A DNA stretch of 64,000 nt from DASZTV01 sp035548125. GTDB lineage: Bacteria; Actinomycetota; Actinomycetes; JAFAQI01. The notes below the pieces were generated by a model that did no database searches, was not told where the DNA came from, and worked only from the letters and a program-made list of their open reading frames with translations. Every line of letters starts with the position of its first letter. Position 1 is the stretch's first letter. The stretch lies in NCBI GenBank assembly GCA_035548125.1, contig DASZTV010000006.1, positions 124,001 through 188,000 of the forward strand, read 5' to 3'. This document shows, one piece after another, positions 26,664-36,360 of the stretch. The position numbers and the translations under genes were made by a program.

Positions 26664-27268
26664 CTCGCCGAGCCTTGTGGAAGCTGCGCTACGTCTATGC
26701 CCGACGTACCGCGTCCGCATGGCGGCGCCGGGCGCTGCTGGTCACCCACGGCCACGTCGACCTCCAGATCGCCAAGGGTGTCGGGTTAGGGCCGCGGGTG
26801 GACTTCTGGATCCCGGCTGAGGCGACCCTCCACATCGGACCGGGTTGTGAGTTCCGCCGCGACTTCTTCTGTGAGATCGCGCCCGGCGGGTCGGTCGAGC
26901 TGGCCGACCGGGTGGTCTTCACCTCGGCGGCGTTGCTGCAGATCTCGACCTCGCTGAAGATCGGCAGCCGCGCCGTCTTCGGGCAGTCGGTGATGATCGC
27001 CGACGGCAACCACTTGTTCCGCGACCACACCAAGCACCTGCTGGACCAAGGCTACGACTTCCGTCCGATCGAGATCGGTGACAACGCGATCGTCACGTCG
27101 AAGTGCACGATCCTCAATTCGATCGGTGAGGGCGCGATCATCGGAGCCGGCAGCGTCGTGACGCGACCGATTCCGGCGTACTGCCTCGCGTACGGCGCGC
27201 CGGCGCGCGTCGTCGAGTACTTCGGACCAGCAGATATGCGGCCAGACGGGCTGCCCGACGGCGTCTAG
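26657..27268 (+). CDS. Hexapeptide-repeat acetyltransferase
   Basis: 203-residue left-handed beta-helix protein of the maltose/xenobiotic acetyltransferase type, using acetyl-CoA. Repeats of the [LIV]G..[AV] kind run through the centre: VELADRVVFTSAALLQ, IGSRAVFGQSVMIADGNH and IGDNAIVTSKCTI. The His in the DGNH segment is in the usual catalytic place, and the closing IGAGSVVTRPIPAYCLAYG is a common end of the helix. A sugar O-acetylation role fits the locus. The start ATG lies in repeat copy B. Its stop overlaps that of the convergent GT4 gene by 4 bp. Confidence 0.87.
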   Translation: MSPRRALWKLRYVYARRTASAWRRRALLVTHGHVDLQIAKGVGLGPRVDFWIPAEATLHIGPGCEFRRDFFCEIAPGGSVELADRVVFTSAALLQISTSLKIGSRAVFGQSVMIADGNHLFRDHTKHLLDQGYDFRPIEIGDNAIVTSKCTILNSIGEGAIIGAGSVVTRPIPAYCLAYGAPARVVEYFGPADMRPDGLPDGV

Positions 27269-28536
27269 CTGCGCACGCCCTCGGCGTTGACCGGCTGCGT
27301 ATCCGCCGTTTGCGCCGGAACCGGCGTCTGTCGCGCGTCGGACGTAGCGAGCACGTCGACGGACGACGGGAACGGCTCTTCCGTGCGCACCCGCTCGACA
27401 CCGGCCAGGCGGTGGTAGAGCTCGCTGTGCGCCTCGCCTTGCAGCTCACGGTCGAACACCCGGTACAGCCGCAGGTAGGCAGCCTTCGACATCAGCCCCC
27501 GGTCCTCGGCCGAGTCGAGCAGACGCACCGCTGCGTTGGCGGCCGCGGTGCTGTCGCCCGGTTGGACGAGGATGCCGGTCGCGCCGTCTTCGACCACGTC
27601 GCGGCTGCCGACCACGTCCGTCAGGATCACCGGCACGCCGGCCCGCATCGCCTCGAGCGGGGCGTACGGGGCACCTTCGTAGCGGCTGAGCATCACGAAC
27701 AGGTCGCAGATCTCCAGCAGTCCCGACACGTCCGGCAGGTACGGCACCTGGTGGAAATGACCGCCGTGTTCCCACGTCGCGAGCCGGGCGTCCACCTGGT
27801 CTTGCAGCGGCCCGTCGCCGACCAGCACGAAATGTGTGTCCGGCCGCGCCTCGTGGATCTTCTGGCAGCAGTCGATGAAGTCCAGCGGGGCCTTCTGCGG
27901 GACGAGGCGGATCACAGTGCCGACGACCGGCGCGTGCTCGGGGATGCCGAGGATGTCGCGCATCGGACGGGGGTCGGGCACGTGATCGAGGTCGATGCCG
28001 TTCGGGATTACCAGGACCTCGTCGCACTTGTCGAGACCCTTGCGCGAGATGAGCTCGGCCTCGCTCTCCGAAACGGCGATCGTCGCTGCCGTGACCCTCG
28101 ACAGCATCCGCTCGATCGTCAGCACCGGGCTGGAGGTCAGCAGACCGTTCGGCGTCCAGACGGTCGGCGTCCTCGGCACCATGAGCGCCGCAGCCCGGGC
28201 CAACGCGCCTCCGACGGAGGAGTGGCCATGGACGACATCCGGCCGGGTCTTGTGCATCAGCTTCACGAGCCGGAAGAACGCGAACAGGTTGTCCGGGTGG
28301 GTCGGCGTGCGGCGCATGTCGATGACATGAACCTCGGCGCCGGCTTCGCGTAGCATCTGGACGGCCAACTCGTCGGTGCGCTGTCCGAACCGCTGGCTCG
28401 GGACGACGACGATGTGGTCGACGTCGCGGGTGACCGTGACCAGGTCACACAGGTGGGTGGCGGTGCCCCCGAAGATCGCCTCGAGGACATGCATCACACG
28501 AAGACGCGCGCGAGGAGCGCTGGGCTTCTGTGACAT
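27265..28536 (-). CDS. Glycosyltransferase family 4
   Basis: 423-residue GT-B glycosyltransferase. N-terminal acceptor domain with VMHVLEAIFGGTATHLCDLV and VVHGHSSVGGALARAAAL; C-terminal donor site with RLVPQKAPLDFIDCCQKI, FVLVGDGPLQDQVD and SRYEGAPYAPLEAMRAGVPVILTD, which contains the EX7E-like pair. A C-terminal tail of about 45 residues is Pro/Thr/Glu-rich and probably disordered. ATG 28536 with AGGAAC-like sequence upstream. Upstream lies a 264-bp gap holding only a doubtful small ORF. Confidence 0.9.
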   Translation of the reverse strand: MSQKPSAPRARLRVMHVLEAIFGGTATHLCDLVTVTRDVDHIVVVPSQRFGQRTDELAVQMLREAGAEVHVIDMRRTPTHPDNLFAFFRLVKLMHKTRPDVVHGHSSVGGALARAAALMVPRTPTVWTPNGLLTSSPVLTIERMLSRVTAATIAVSESEAELISRKGLDKCDEVLVIPNGIDLDHVPDPRPMRDILGIPEHAPVVGTVIRLVPQKAPLDFIDCCQKIHEARPDTHFVLVGDGPLQDQVDARLATWEHGGHFHQVPYLPDVSGLLEICDLFVMLSRYEGAPYAPLEAMRAGVPVILTDVVGSRDVVEDGATGILVQPGDSTAAANAAVRLLDSAEDRGLMSKAAYLRLYRVFDRELQGEAHSELYHRLAGVERVRTEEPFPSSVDVLATSDARQTPVPAQTADTQPVNAEGVRS

Positions 28537-28570
28537 TCAGCCGATCCGTTCCTGATATCCGTACAGACGC

Positions 28571-28726
28571 CTATTTCGCTCCGTCTGGCCGGGATTCCTC
28601 TTTTGGGGGCTGGGACGACCTGTTGTAGGCGTAACGAGCGAGGGCTTGGGGGGTGATGCCCTCCGAGTGGCTACCGACAGAGCTTCGCCTGATGCCTTTG
28701 TCAGGGATTGAACCACGTTTACCCAT
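28571..28726 (-). CDS. Doubtful small ORF (51 residues)
   Basis: Lies in the 264-bp gap 28537-28800. Reads MGKRGSIPDKGIRRSS at its start and ends PPKEESRPDGAK; basic, no signal peptide or membrane helix. Third-codon-position GC is about 62%, clearly below the surrounding genes, and there is no good ribosome site. I do not recognise it. It could be a small peptide, the 5' leader of the downstream GT4 gene or a non-coding RNA region. Confidence 0.25.
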   Translation of the reverse strand: MGKRGSIPDKGIRRSSVGSHSEGITPQALARYAYNRSSQPPKEESRPDGAK

Positions 28727-28800
28727 GGGTGAGGTCTCGCGTAGTTCGCTCCGATTTGTCCGTCGACACTCGCCACTCGTACCTTGTTCGCCCGTCTGGG

Positions 28801-29613
28801 CTAATGAGCCTTGACGGCCTCCGCCCAGAGGTCGGCGGCACCGAGCGAGGCGGTCAGCCGGTGCCGTGCCAACGTCTCGTAGGCCCGTTGCGCCCGTGCT
28901 GAAGGCACGAACTCCGTGTGGACCCACTCCCCGAAGCGGACGTCCGGGTTGGTGAACCCCGCTTTACGCAGCGAATCGCGCAACCCGCGCCGAGTCTGTT
29001 CGTTGACATGCATCCGGTGCTCGTAGTCGTTGCGCGGGTCAGCCGGCCACGACCGGCCGGCGAGGCGGGCGGCAAGGCGCATCCCGCGGTAGGTCACGTC
29101 GTAGATCGTGCGGGTCGGGAAGGTGTGCGCGAACAGCCGCCCGCCCGGGCGCAGCACGCGGTGGGCCTCCCGGAACGTCGCGGCCAGCTCGGCGGGCGCG
29201 AGGTGCTCGATCACGTCGATCATGAAGACGAGGTCCACGCAGCCGTCCGGCAACGGCAGCTGCCGCGCGTCGGCCTGCACCACGGTGGCGCGGCCGGCAA
29301 CCCCGCGTTGCGTCACGGACTGCGCGGCCAGCGCGGTCGCCGCCGGGGAGTACTCCACACCGACGGCCCATCTCGCGCCGTGCTCGACGGCGAGCGCGAC
29401 GAGCTCGCCGCGGCCGGCGCCGATGTCGCAGACCGTCATCCCCTCGGTGAGCCCGGAGCGGCGGAGGATGCCCTTGTAGATCCCGGCCTGGCCGGCGCCA
29501 CCGGAGGCCACCCACTCGTCGTGTCCGGCGCACGCGGTGCGGTAGTAGTCCTCGTCGTACTCCGCCGGGGAGACCCGCGGCGGCTCCAGGCCCGAGTCGG
29601 CGCTGTCCGGCAC
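28801..29613 (-). CDS. Class I SAM-dependent methyltransferase
   Basis: 270 residues. SAM-binding motif I VCDIGAGRGELVALAVEHGA, VEYSPAATALAAQSV, VVQADARQLPLPDGCVDLVF, MIDVIEHL and HRVLRPGGRLFAHTFP define a type 11 enzyme. Residues 1-55 are an N-terminal cap (EYDEDYYRT) common in methyltransferases that act on sugars. The start GTG 29613 is two bases after the gmd stop, so the two are co-transcribed; a link to deoxyhexose modification is plausible but inferred. Confidence 0.87.
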   Translation of the reverse strand: MPDSADSGLEPPRVSPAEYDEDYYRTACAGHDEWVASGGAGQAGIYKGILRRSGLTEGMTVCDIGAGRGELVALAVEHGARWAVGVEYSPAATALAAQSVTQRGVAGRATVVQADARQLPLPDGCVDLVFMIDVIEHLAPAELAATFREAHRVLRPGGRLFAHTFPTRTIYDVTYRGMRLAARLAGRSWPADPRNDYEHRMHVNEQTRRGLRDSLRKAGFTNPDVRFGEWVHTEFVPSARAQRAYETLARHRLTASLGAADLWAEAVKAH

Positions 29614-29615
29614 GG

Positions 29616-30608
<993 letters not shown>

Positions 30609-30620
30609 GGCGAAAGGCTA
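30609..30620 (-). promoter_or_regulatory. Leaderless-type -10 box for gmd
   Basis: TAGCCT on the minus strand (30620-30615), 6 nt before ATG 30608. Confidence 0.5.
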
Positions 30621-30744
30621 GGCCTGCCCGGCCCTGCGCGGCGAGGCGGGGAGGGAGGTCGCCGCCCAGTTGCCAGGACATTGCCCGCGAGCAGGCTGTC
30701 TGAGGTGGGATCTTCCTCGGCCGACGAACGTGCGGCGTGATGCG

Positions 30745-31659
30745 CTACCGCTCAGCCCTGAGGCGGTCGCGCGCACGACGAGCGGCCCGCGCTCCGCTCC
30801 ACAGCGCGTCACGAACCGGCTCGATCGCCGGCAGACTCGCGACATCGCCGACGCGGTACCCGAGGTGAGCCATCTCCGCACCCGCGAGGTGGGCGAATCG
30901 GGCAAGTCGGGGGCGCGGCCATTCTTCCCATCGTGGGCGCCCGATCAGGCCCTCGGTGTCCTTCACCGGCGTCCACGACAAGTCGTTGCCCTCCTTGGTC
31001 ATGAACGACGATCCGCGTACGGGCAGCGCTGCCGCGGCGTCCCAGTCGAACTCCCCGGGGGGCAGGTTGAGGTGTGCGAGCACGGACTCCATGGTCGGTT
31101 GCAGCTCGGCGAGCAGGTCCTCGTAGCGGACGACCTTGATCGACCCGTTGCGGTCGACTTGCTGTGCTGCGATCAGGTTGTCGACGCCCTCGCGCCAAAT
31201 CCGGGTCCACCGCTCGTAGGACAGGCCCCAGGTCTTGCGTGCCGATTCGACGACGTCCCGCCCGTCGCGCGCGATGACGAGGACGGGAAGGTGCGGCAGG
31301 CAATCGACAAGCACGCGAAGGTGCTTCGTTGCTGGCGTCTTGGTCATGACGTAGTCGGGCTCGCCGCCGTCGCGGGTGCCGAGCTGAACGACGAAACGCG
31401 CGATGCCGTCAACCAGCTCCTTGAGCAGGAGATCGCCAGCGTCCTCGCCGAGGCCCCACGCCGCGTTCCACTTCTTGCCGACGTCTGCGACGTAGCGAAG
31501 CAGCGGGTCGGCCTTGTCGAAGAGATGGTCCTCTGGGCGCGACACGCTCTCGTCCGCCGGGATCGAGATCGGCGCGCATCGCGGATGCAGTTCGAGCAGC
31601 GAGGCCAGATAGTGAGTCCCGGTTCGCTGGGCGAGCCCGAACACGAAGAGGGGCCGCAC
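30745..31659 (-). CDS. PAPS-dependent sulfotransferase, copy 1
   Basis: 304-residue sulfotransferase. The 5'-phosphosulfate loop is FVFGLAQRTGTHYLASLLEL at the N-terminus, and the 3'-phosphate motif ARDGRDVVESARKTWGLSYERW contains the conserved Arg and Ser. TKTPATKHLRVLVDCLP precedes it. It transfers sulfate from PAPS to an acceptor hydroxyl or amine. GTG 31659 is chosen because AGGAG sits 5 bases before; GTG 31665 would overlap that site. It lies between gmd and rmlD, so a glycan acceptor is likely. PAPS would come from the cysC enzyme at 2.3 kb. Confidence 0.87.
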   Translation of the reverse strand: MRPLFVFGLAQRTGTHYLASLLELHPRCAPISIPADESVSRPEDHLFDKADPLLRYVADVGKKWNAAWGLGEDAGDLLLKELVDGIARFVVQLGTRDGGEPDYVMTKTPATKHLRVLVDCLPHLPVLVIARDGRDVVESARKTWGLSYERWTRIWREGVDNLIAAQQVDRNGSIKVVRYEDLLAELQPTMESVLAHLNLPPGEFDWDAAAALPVRGSSFMTKEGNDLSWTPVKDTEGLIGRPRWEEWPRPRLARFAHLAGAEMAHLGYRVGDVASLPAIEPVRDALWSGARAARRARDRLRAER

Positions 31660-31693
31660 CGGCACTCCTGCACGGTACCAACGACGAAGCGGT

Positions 31694-32557
31694 CTAGTCG
31701 GTCAGTGCTGTTCCGAGTCCGCTGAATGCGTCGTGAAGCGAGTCGCGCCAGTTCGGCATCGGCGGCAGTCCGGCATCCGCCCACTTGACGTTGGAAAGCA
31801 CCGAGTACGCCGGCCGGGGTGCCGGTCGACCGAGTGCCGCCGATGTCGTCGGCCGTACCAGATCTGGGTTGGCGCCGACCTCCTCGGCGAGCGCGAGCGC
31901 CACGTCGAACCACGTCACGTTGCCGGCCGAGGAGCAGTGCCAGATGCCGGATTCCACGTTGGCGCGGCCCAGCGCGATGAGCCGGTCGGCGAGGTCACGC
32001 GTCCATGTGGGCGCACCCCGCTGGTCCTCGACGACGTCGACGGCCATGCCGTGCCGCAGCCTTCCGCCTACGGCCCGCACGAAGCTAGGTCCGGTCCGGC
32101 CGTACAGCCAGGCGGTGCGTACGACGTGGACGTCGCCACCGGCGGCCAGCGCCGCGGCTTCGCCGAGTGCCTTGGATCGCCCGTACGCCGACTTCGGCGC
32201 GACCGGCGCGGCGACGTCGTACGGCTGCGTCGCGTCGCCAGCGAAGACGTAGTCGGTCGACAGGTGAACCAGCCGGGCGCTCGAAGCGCACTCGGTGGCT
32301 AGCAAGCCCACCGCGTGGCCGTTCACCCGGTCCGCTTCGTGGGCGTTCGACTCGGCGTCGTCGACCCGGGTGTACGCGGCGGTGTTGATCACCACGTCGG
32401 GCTCGGCGGAGTCCAGCGCGCGCCGGATCGCCGCCACGTCTGTCACATCGAGCTCGCTGCGGTCCAGCCCGACCACCGTCTCGCCGGCGTCCCGCAGCAG
32501 GTCGACAAGGTCCCGGCCGAGCATGCCGCCGGCACCGGTGATGAGCCACCGGGTCAT
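31694..32557 (-). CDS. rmlD: dTDP-4-dehydrorhamnose reductase
   Basis: 287 residues. Catalyses the NAD(P)H-dependent last step to dTDP-L-rhamnose. N-terminal ITGAGGMLGRDLVDLL, SELDVTD, INTAAYTRVDDAESN, LSTDYVFAGD and YGRSKALGE (YxxxK) are RmlD signatures. ATG 32557 overlaps the stop of the methyltransferase upstream (ATGA). Order on this strand is rmlB - methyltransferase - rmlD, while rmlA and rmlC are divergent at 37-39 kb, giving a split but complete rhamnose pathway. Confidence 0.95.
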   Translation of the reverse strand: MTRWLITGAGGMLGRDLVDLLRDAGETVVGLDRSELDVTDVAAIRRALDSAEPDVVINTAAYTRVDDAESNAHEADRVNGHAVGLLATECASSARLVHLSTDYVFAGDATQPYDVAAPVAPKSAYGRSKALGEAAALAAGGDVHVVRTAWLYGRTGPSFVRAVGGRLRHGMAVDVVEDQRGAPTWTRDLADRLIALGRANVESGIWHCSSAGNVTWFDVALALAEEVGANPDLVRPTTSAALGRPAPRPAYSVLSNVKWADAGLPPMPNWRDSLHDAFSGLGTALTD

Positions 32558-33399
32558 TGCGACGGGAGCGGTCTCGGCGTGGCGAGGATCCAGGCGTGCG
32601 GGTCACCGCGCCACTTCGTCACTATCGTCTCCCGGCCCGCAGCGTTCCGCAGCATCGACGGGCGGAGCGGCGGCAGCTGCTGCCCACGGCCGGGCTTTAG
32701 GTAGATCAGGCCCGAGCGGTCGACAATCTCGAATCCGCCGGCAGTCACCATCCGCGCGAACCCGGCTGTGTTGGGTTTCCACCACCATGGCCGGCCCAGC
32801 GCGTCGAGCTCGGCGATCGGCCGTCGGCGGTGCCGCAGCGTGAGCTCCAGGCTGACCGCGTCGACGCACAGCACGGCGGCATCCGGGTTGCACACGCTTC
32901 GCACCGCCTCGAGTGCGCGGACCGGGTCCCGCAGGTGCAGCAGCAGGCTCCCGACGTAGACCATGTCGAACGTTCCGACCACCCGTGGGTCGACGTCGTA
33001 GACCGACATCTCGCGATGCTCGATCGGGGTTCCGAGGATCCGGTTGACGAAGTGGAAGCCTTCGCCGCCGCGCTTGCGCTCGCCGAGCGTGGTCAGCAGC
33101 TCCGAGGTGCTGCCGAGCGGCCAGTCCCACTGGCGCGGGTCGAGGATGTCGATCGCGACAATCTCGGCGCCTCCGCGCCGGTGCATCTCACGAGCCCAGA
33201 AGCCCTCGAACGTGCCGACGTCGAGGCATCGCTTGCCGTCGAGCGCTGGCCACGGCAGCGCCGCGGCGGTTGGCCGGGTGTCGAACCAGCCGGGTGTCTC
33301 GATTCCTGGCCGTAGCTCCTCGGTGTGGTACCACTCCTGCTCCGCGACATACCGCCGAAGCTCCTCGTCGGACAGCATCGCCGGGTCGGTGTCACTCAC
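32554..33399 (-). CDS. DUF1698-type class I methyltransferase (paralogue A)
   Basis: 281 residues. EWYHTEELRPGIETPGWFDT near residue 25 and CLDVGTFEGFWAREM (motif I) give the CmoB-like/DUF1698 pattern, with IVAIDILDPRQWDWP, FDMVYVGSLLLHLRDPVRALE and WWWKPNTAGFARMV. GTG 33399 overlaps the rmlB stop (GTGA), and its stop overlaps rmlD, so it is translationally wedged between two rhamnose genes. Methylation of a rhamnose-containing glycan is the simplest reading. Related but more distant than the pair at 48-51 kb. Confidence 0.85.
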   Translation of the reverse strand: MSDTDPAMLSDEELRRYVAEQEWYHTEELRPGIETPGWFDTRPTAAALPWPALDGKRCLDVGTFEGFWAREMHRRGGAEIVAIDILDPRQWDWPLGSTSELLTTLGERKRGGEGFHFVNRILGTPIEHREMSVYDVDPRVVGTFDMVYVGSLLLHLRDPVRALEAVRSVCNPDAAVLCVDAVSLELTLRHRRRPIAELDALGRPWWWKPNTAGFARMVTAGGFEIVDRSGLIYLKPGRGQQLPPLRPSMLRNAAGRETIVTKWRGDPHAWILATPRPLPSQ

Positions 33400-34373
33400 A
33401 ACCCGGCCTTGAGCGGACGCCACCACGTCTCGTTGTCCTGATACCAGGCGACGGTAGCCGCGAGGCCGGCACTGAAGTCCACCGTCGGCTCGTACCCGAG
33501 TTCGTCACGAATCTTGTTGTCGTCGATCGCGTAACGGAAGTCGTGGCCCTTGCGGTCCTCGACGTGCTCGACCGAGCTCCAGTCGCGTCCGCAGGCCGTC
33601 ACGAGCTGCTCGGCGAGCTCCATGTTGGTCAGCGCCGTGCCGCCGCTGATGTTGTAGACCTCGCCACTGCGACCGCGATCGAGCACAAGGGCGATGGCGC
33701 GACAGTGGTCTGCGACGTGGAGCCAGTCGCGAACGTTCTTTCCGTCCCCGTACAGCGGAACCTGAAGCCCGTCGATCAGGTTCGTGACGAACAGCGGAAT
33801 GATCTTTTCGGGATACTGGTACGGCCCGTAGTTGTTCGTGCAACGCGTGATGACAACGTCGAGCCCGTGGGTGACGTAATAGGCGTGCGCGATGAGGTCT
33901 CCGCCAGCCTTCGCTGCCGAGTACGGCGAGCTCGGCTCGAGGGCATCCGATTCACGAAACTCTCGCTCGTCGGCCGACCCGTAGACCTCGTCAGTCGATA
34001 CCTGGACGACCCGCGCAATGCCTGCCCGCATGCAACTGTCGAGAAGCGTTTGCACGCCGACAGCGTTCGTCATGACAAAGTCGGCGGCGCCTTCGATCGA
34101 CCGGTCGACATGCGACTCCGCCGCAAAGTTGATGACCGCGTCGTGCCCTGGCAGAACCTCGTCGAGCCGCGTCGTGTCGAGGATGTCGCCCTGGACGAAC
34201 GAATAGCGGCCGTCGTCAGCTACAGGGGCTAGGTTCGCCAAGTTCCCGGCGTACGTCAGCTTGTCGTAAACAGTGATCTCTGGATTCGGGCAGCCGTCAT
34301 ACCCGCTCGTCAGAGCCGTCCGCACGAAATGCGAACCGATGAACCCCGCACCACCGGTGACGAGCAGCCGCAT
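33396..34373 (-). CDS. rmlB: dTDP-glucose 4,6-dehydratase
   Basis: 325 residues. Extended SDR acting on dTDP-glucose in the rhamnose pathway. TGGAGFIGSHFVRTAL at the start, FAAESHVDRSI, STDEVYG with the catalytic Asp-Glu pair, YSAAKAGGDLIAHAY (YxxxK), NNYGPYQYPEKIIPLF and YNISGG are all RmlB hallmarks. The start ATG 34373 gives a standard length; an upstream in-frame start would add 12 residues without homology. Followed by the coupled methyltransferase and rmlD. Confidence 0.96.
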   Translation of the reverse strand: MRLLVTGGAGFIGSHFVRTALTSGYDGCPNPEITVYDKLTYAGNLANLAPVADDGRYSFVQGDILDTTRLDEVLPGHDAVINFAAESHVDRSIEGAADFVMTNAVGVQTLLDSCMRAGIARVVQVSTDEVYGSADEREFRESDALEPSSPYSAAKAGGDLIAHAYYVTHGLDVVITRCTNNYGPYQYPEKIIPLFVTNLIDGLQVPLYGDGKNVRDWLHVADHCRAIALVLDRGRSGEVYNISGGTALTNMELAEQLVTACGRDWSSVEHVEDRKGHDFRYAIDDNKIRDELGYEPTVDFSAGLAATVAWYQDNETWWRPLKAGL

Positions 34374-34405
34374 CCGTCCAGCATGGCTCAGTCGCTCGCT
34401 GAAGT

Positions 34406-35272
34406 TCACGGCTGGGGGGCGGAGCGCGGCACGTGGTACGCGTCACGACGGACCAGAAAGACGCACGTTTTTAGTCCCGCACGTAGCCCGAATGCCAGAG
34501 CGAGCAGGGGTCGGGCCCAGGTCGAGCGCCGATCGGCGAAATAGCGATACATGCCACGGTGGGAGGACACGATCCACCGAAGCTGAGCCTGCCGAATGCT
34601 GTGCCCGCCGACGTGGGTCGCTATGGCATCGGGACAGAACCAGATCTCCCAGCCGGCCCGATGCACTCGCTCACTCCAGTCGAGTCCTTCCCAGTCGAGG
34701 CGATATCGCTCGTCCTGCGGGCCCACATCTCGATAGGCCTCACGCCGCACGAGGTAGCAGGCCTCCTGGCCGTGGCCGACCGCGCGCTCCTGGTCATGGG
34801 ACCAGCCGTCCCACCAGATCCCGCTCTCGCTTCCGCGACGCTGGGCAGCCTTCCGGCCGAGCAGTGTCTCCTTCAGCGTCGGCAGGTCGCCGACGCCCGG
34901 TTGCAGTGACCCGTCTGGCAGATGCAGCCGAGCGACCACGAAGCCGGAGCGGGGATGGCGCTCGGCGCAGGCGACGAGGGCCTTCGCGCAGCCGTCATGG
35001 AGGACTACGTCGGGGTTACAGATGACTAGGTGCCGGCCCTCGGCGGCCTGCAGGCCTTGGTTGTTGCCCGCCGCCAGGCCTCGGTTCGTGTCGTTCGCGA
35101 TAACCCTCGCACCGATCGGATGACGCCTCGCGAGAGCCACCGTGTCGTCGTGCGATGCGTTGTCGACGACGATCACTTCGTGAGGTGCGCCGTCCTGCGC
35201 TTGGATGGAGTCCAGGAGCGCCCCCAGGGTGGCGGCGGAGTTCCACGTGACGATCACCCAAGAGGTGCTCAT
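34406..35272 (-). CDS. Glycosyltransferase family 2
   Basis: 288 residues, GT-A fold. SWVIVTWNSAATLGALLDSI, VVDNASHDDTVALARR, NRGLAAGNNQGLQAAEG and CNPDVVLHDGC resemble rhamnosyltransferase-type GT2 enzymes. The later GQEACYLVRREAYRDVG and DWEGLDWSERVHRAGW provide the acidic catalytic region. ATG 35272 overlaps the upstream GT4 stop (ATGA), so both are coupled; the unit continues into rmlB and rmlD. A dTDP-rhamnose donor is a reasonable guess. Confidence 0.87.
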   Translation of the reverse strand: MSTSWVIVTWNSAATLGALLDSIQAQDGAPHEVIVVDNASHDDTVALARRHPIGARVIANDTNRGLAAGNNQGLQAAEGRHLVICNPDVVLHDGCAKALVACAERHPRSGFVVARLHLPDGSLQPGVGDLPTLKETLLGRKAAQRRGSESGIWWDGWSHDQERAVGHGQEACYLVRREAYRDVGPQDERYRLDWEGLDWSERVHRAGWEIWFCPDAIATHVGGHSIRQAQLRWIVSSHRGMYRYFADRRSTWARPLLALAFGLRAGLKTCVFLVRRDAYHVPRSAPQP

Positions 35273-36303
35273 GCCTCTGCCGCTCTCATGTACGCGCCGA
35301 AGTAGACCTCCGCGACGTCAGCCCAGCCTGGTTGACGTGCGGCGTGGGCAAGACCAGCTTCCCGCAACTCCGCGTATCGCTGAGGGTTTGTGAGTAATCG
35401 ATTCAACGCCTCAGCGAAGTCGCGCGCGGTCAGCCCCTGGGTCCATTCAGCGGCGTGGCCGAGGACCTCTGGGAGTGAGCCGACCGGCGCACAAAGCACC
35501 GGAGTGCCTGCTGCGATCGCCTCCATCGCAGGCATGCCGAAGCCTTCGTAGCGCGTCGGATAGATCAGCGCGAAGGCGCCCGCGAGGATCCTGGCCCACT
35601 CCTCATCGGCGGGGCTTGCGTGAGAAAGCCCCGGTTCTGGGTCGGTTTCTGACTCACCGATCACAACCAGATCCATTCGATCTGCCACCGAACGCCACGC
35701 GGCGATGGCGATGTCTGCACCCCGCCGTGCCGCGCCGCCGATAGCGACGAGATACGGCCGTTGGTTCGGTGAATCCTCGTTCGCGACCGAGAACACCGGA
35801 TCGATTCCCCACGGCGCCACGACAATTCGCTTTGGGTCAACTCCGTACGTCGCGATGATGTCGTCAGCGACGAAGCGAGATGGGGTAACGATGACCTTTG
35901 CGGTTCTCGCGGCGTATCGCGCCTGGTAGCGGTACGCCGCGCCCTGCCCGCGTCGGAACCACGGCCGGAAGTGCTCAAAGGTCAGATCGTGCAGGGTGGT
36001 CACCATCGACACTGGCTGCCGGAACGGAAGGGCGTACCAAGGGCAGTGGAACACACCCGCGAACGTCTTCAGGTACGGCGGGACGCGACGCTGCAGCCAC
36101 ACGCTCTCGTGTCCCGGCCAGGGTGTGGCGAAGGCGTGCTCGGCGGTTCCGGGAATGGCCGCTGGCGGACGTTCGGATGCAGTAAGCAGGTGCAGGTCGA
36201 GTACCTCGGTGAGCTCGCCGAGGACGTGCGCCATCCCACGCCCGACGCCCCCCCAAGGTCGTCTCTGGAGCGAGCGCGCATCGACGGCAACGCTCAGGAC
36301 CAC
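35269..36303 (-). CDS. Glycosyltransferase family 4
   Basis: 344 residues. VAVDARSLQRRPWGGVGRGMAHVL is the start seen in mannosyl/rhamnosyl GT4 enzymes; TLHDLTFEHFRPW and TPSRFVADDIIATYGVD continue it. The donor domain has YLVAIGGAARRGADIAIAAW and YEGFGMPAMEAIAAGTPVLC with the EX7E pair. GTG 36303 has TAACGT 6 nt upstream. It is first in a minus unit (GT4 - GT2 - rmlB - methyltransferase - rmlD) and divergent from another GT4 gene. Confidence 0.9.
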   Translation of the reverse strand: MVLSVAVDARSLQRRPWGGVGRGMAHVLGELTEVLDLHLLTASERPPAAIPGTAEHAFATPWPGHESVWLQRRVPPYLKTFAGVFHCPWYALPFRQPVSMVTTLHDLTFEHFRPWFRRGQGAAYRYQARYAARTAKVIVTPSRFVADDIIATYGVDPKRIVVAPWGIDPVFSVANEDSPNQRPYLVAIGGAARRGADIAIAAWRSVADRMDLVVIGESETDPEPGLSHASPADEEWARILAGAFALIYPTRYEGFGMPAMEAIAAGTPVLCAPVGSLPEVLGHAAEWTQGLTARDFAEALNRLLTNPQRYAELREAGLAHAARQPGWADVAEVYFGAYMRAAEA

Positions 36304-36315
36304 ATCGCAACGTTA
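36304..36315 (-). promoter_or_regulatory. Leaderless-type -10 box for GT4/rmlB-rmlD unit
   Basis: TAACGT on the minus strand (36315-36310), 6 nt before GTG 36303. It faces a second box (36347-36352) that serves the divergent gene. Confidence 0.5.
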
Positions 36316-36346
36316 TGTCGTTCGCCTAGGCTGAGTCGCGATTAGT

Positions 36347-36360
36347 TACATTTCACGCCC
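36347..36360 (+). promoter_or_regulatory. Possible leaderless promoter for GT4/rmlA-wzt unit
   Basis: TACATT at 36347-36352, 8 nt before GTG 36361. The 57-bp divergent gap leaves little room for leaders. Confidence 0.4.

Noticed and set aside
28537..28800. c-di-GMP riboswitch in the gap before the GT4 gene
   Set aside because: The short GGTAGCC-like piece is not in the right context; consensus loops are absent.
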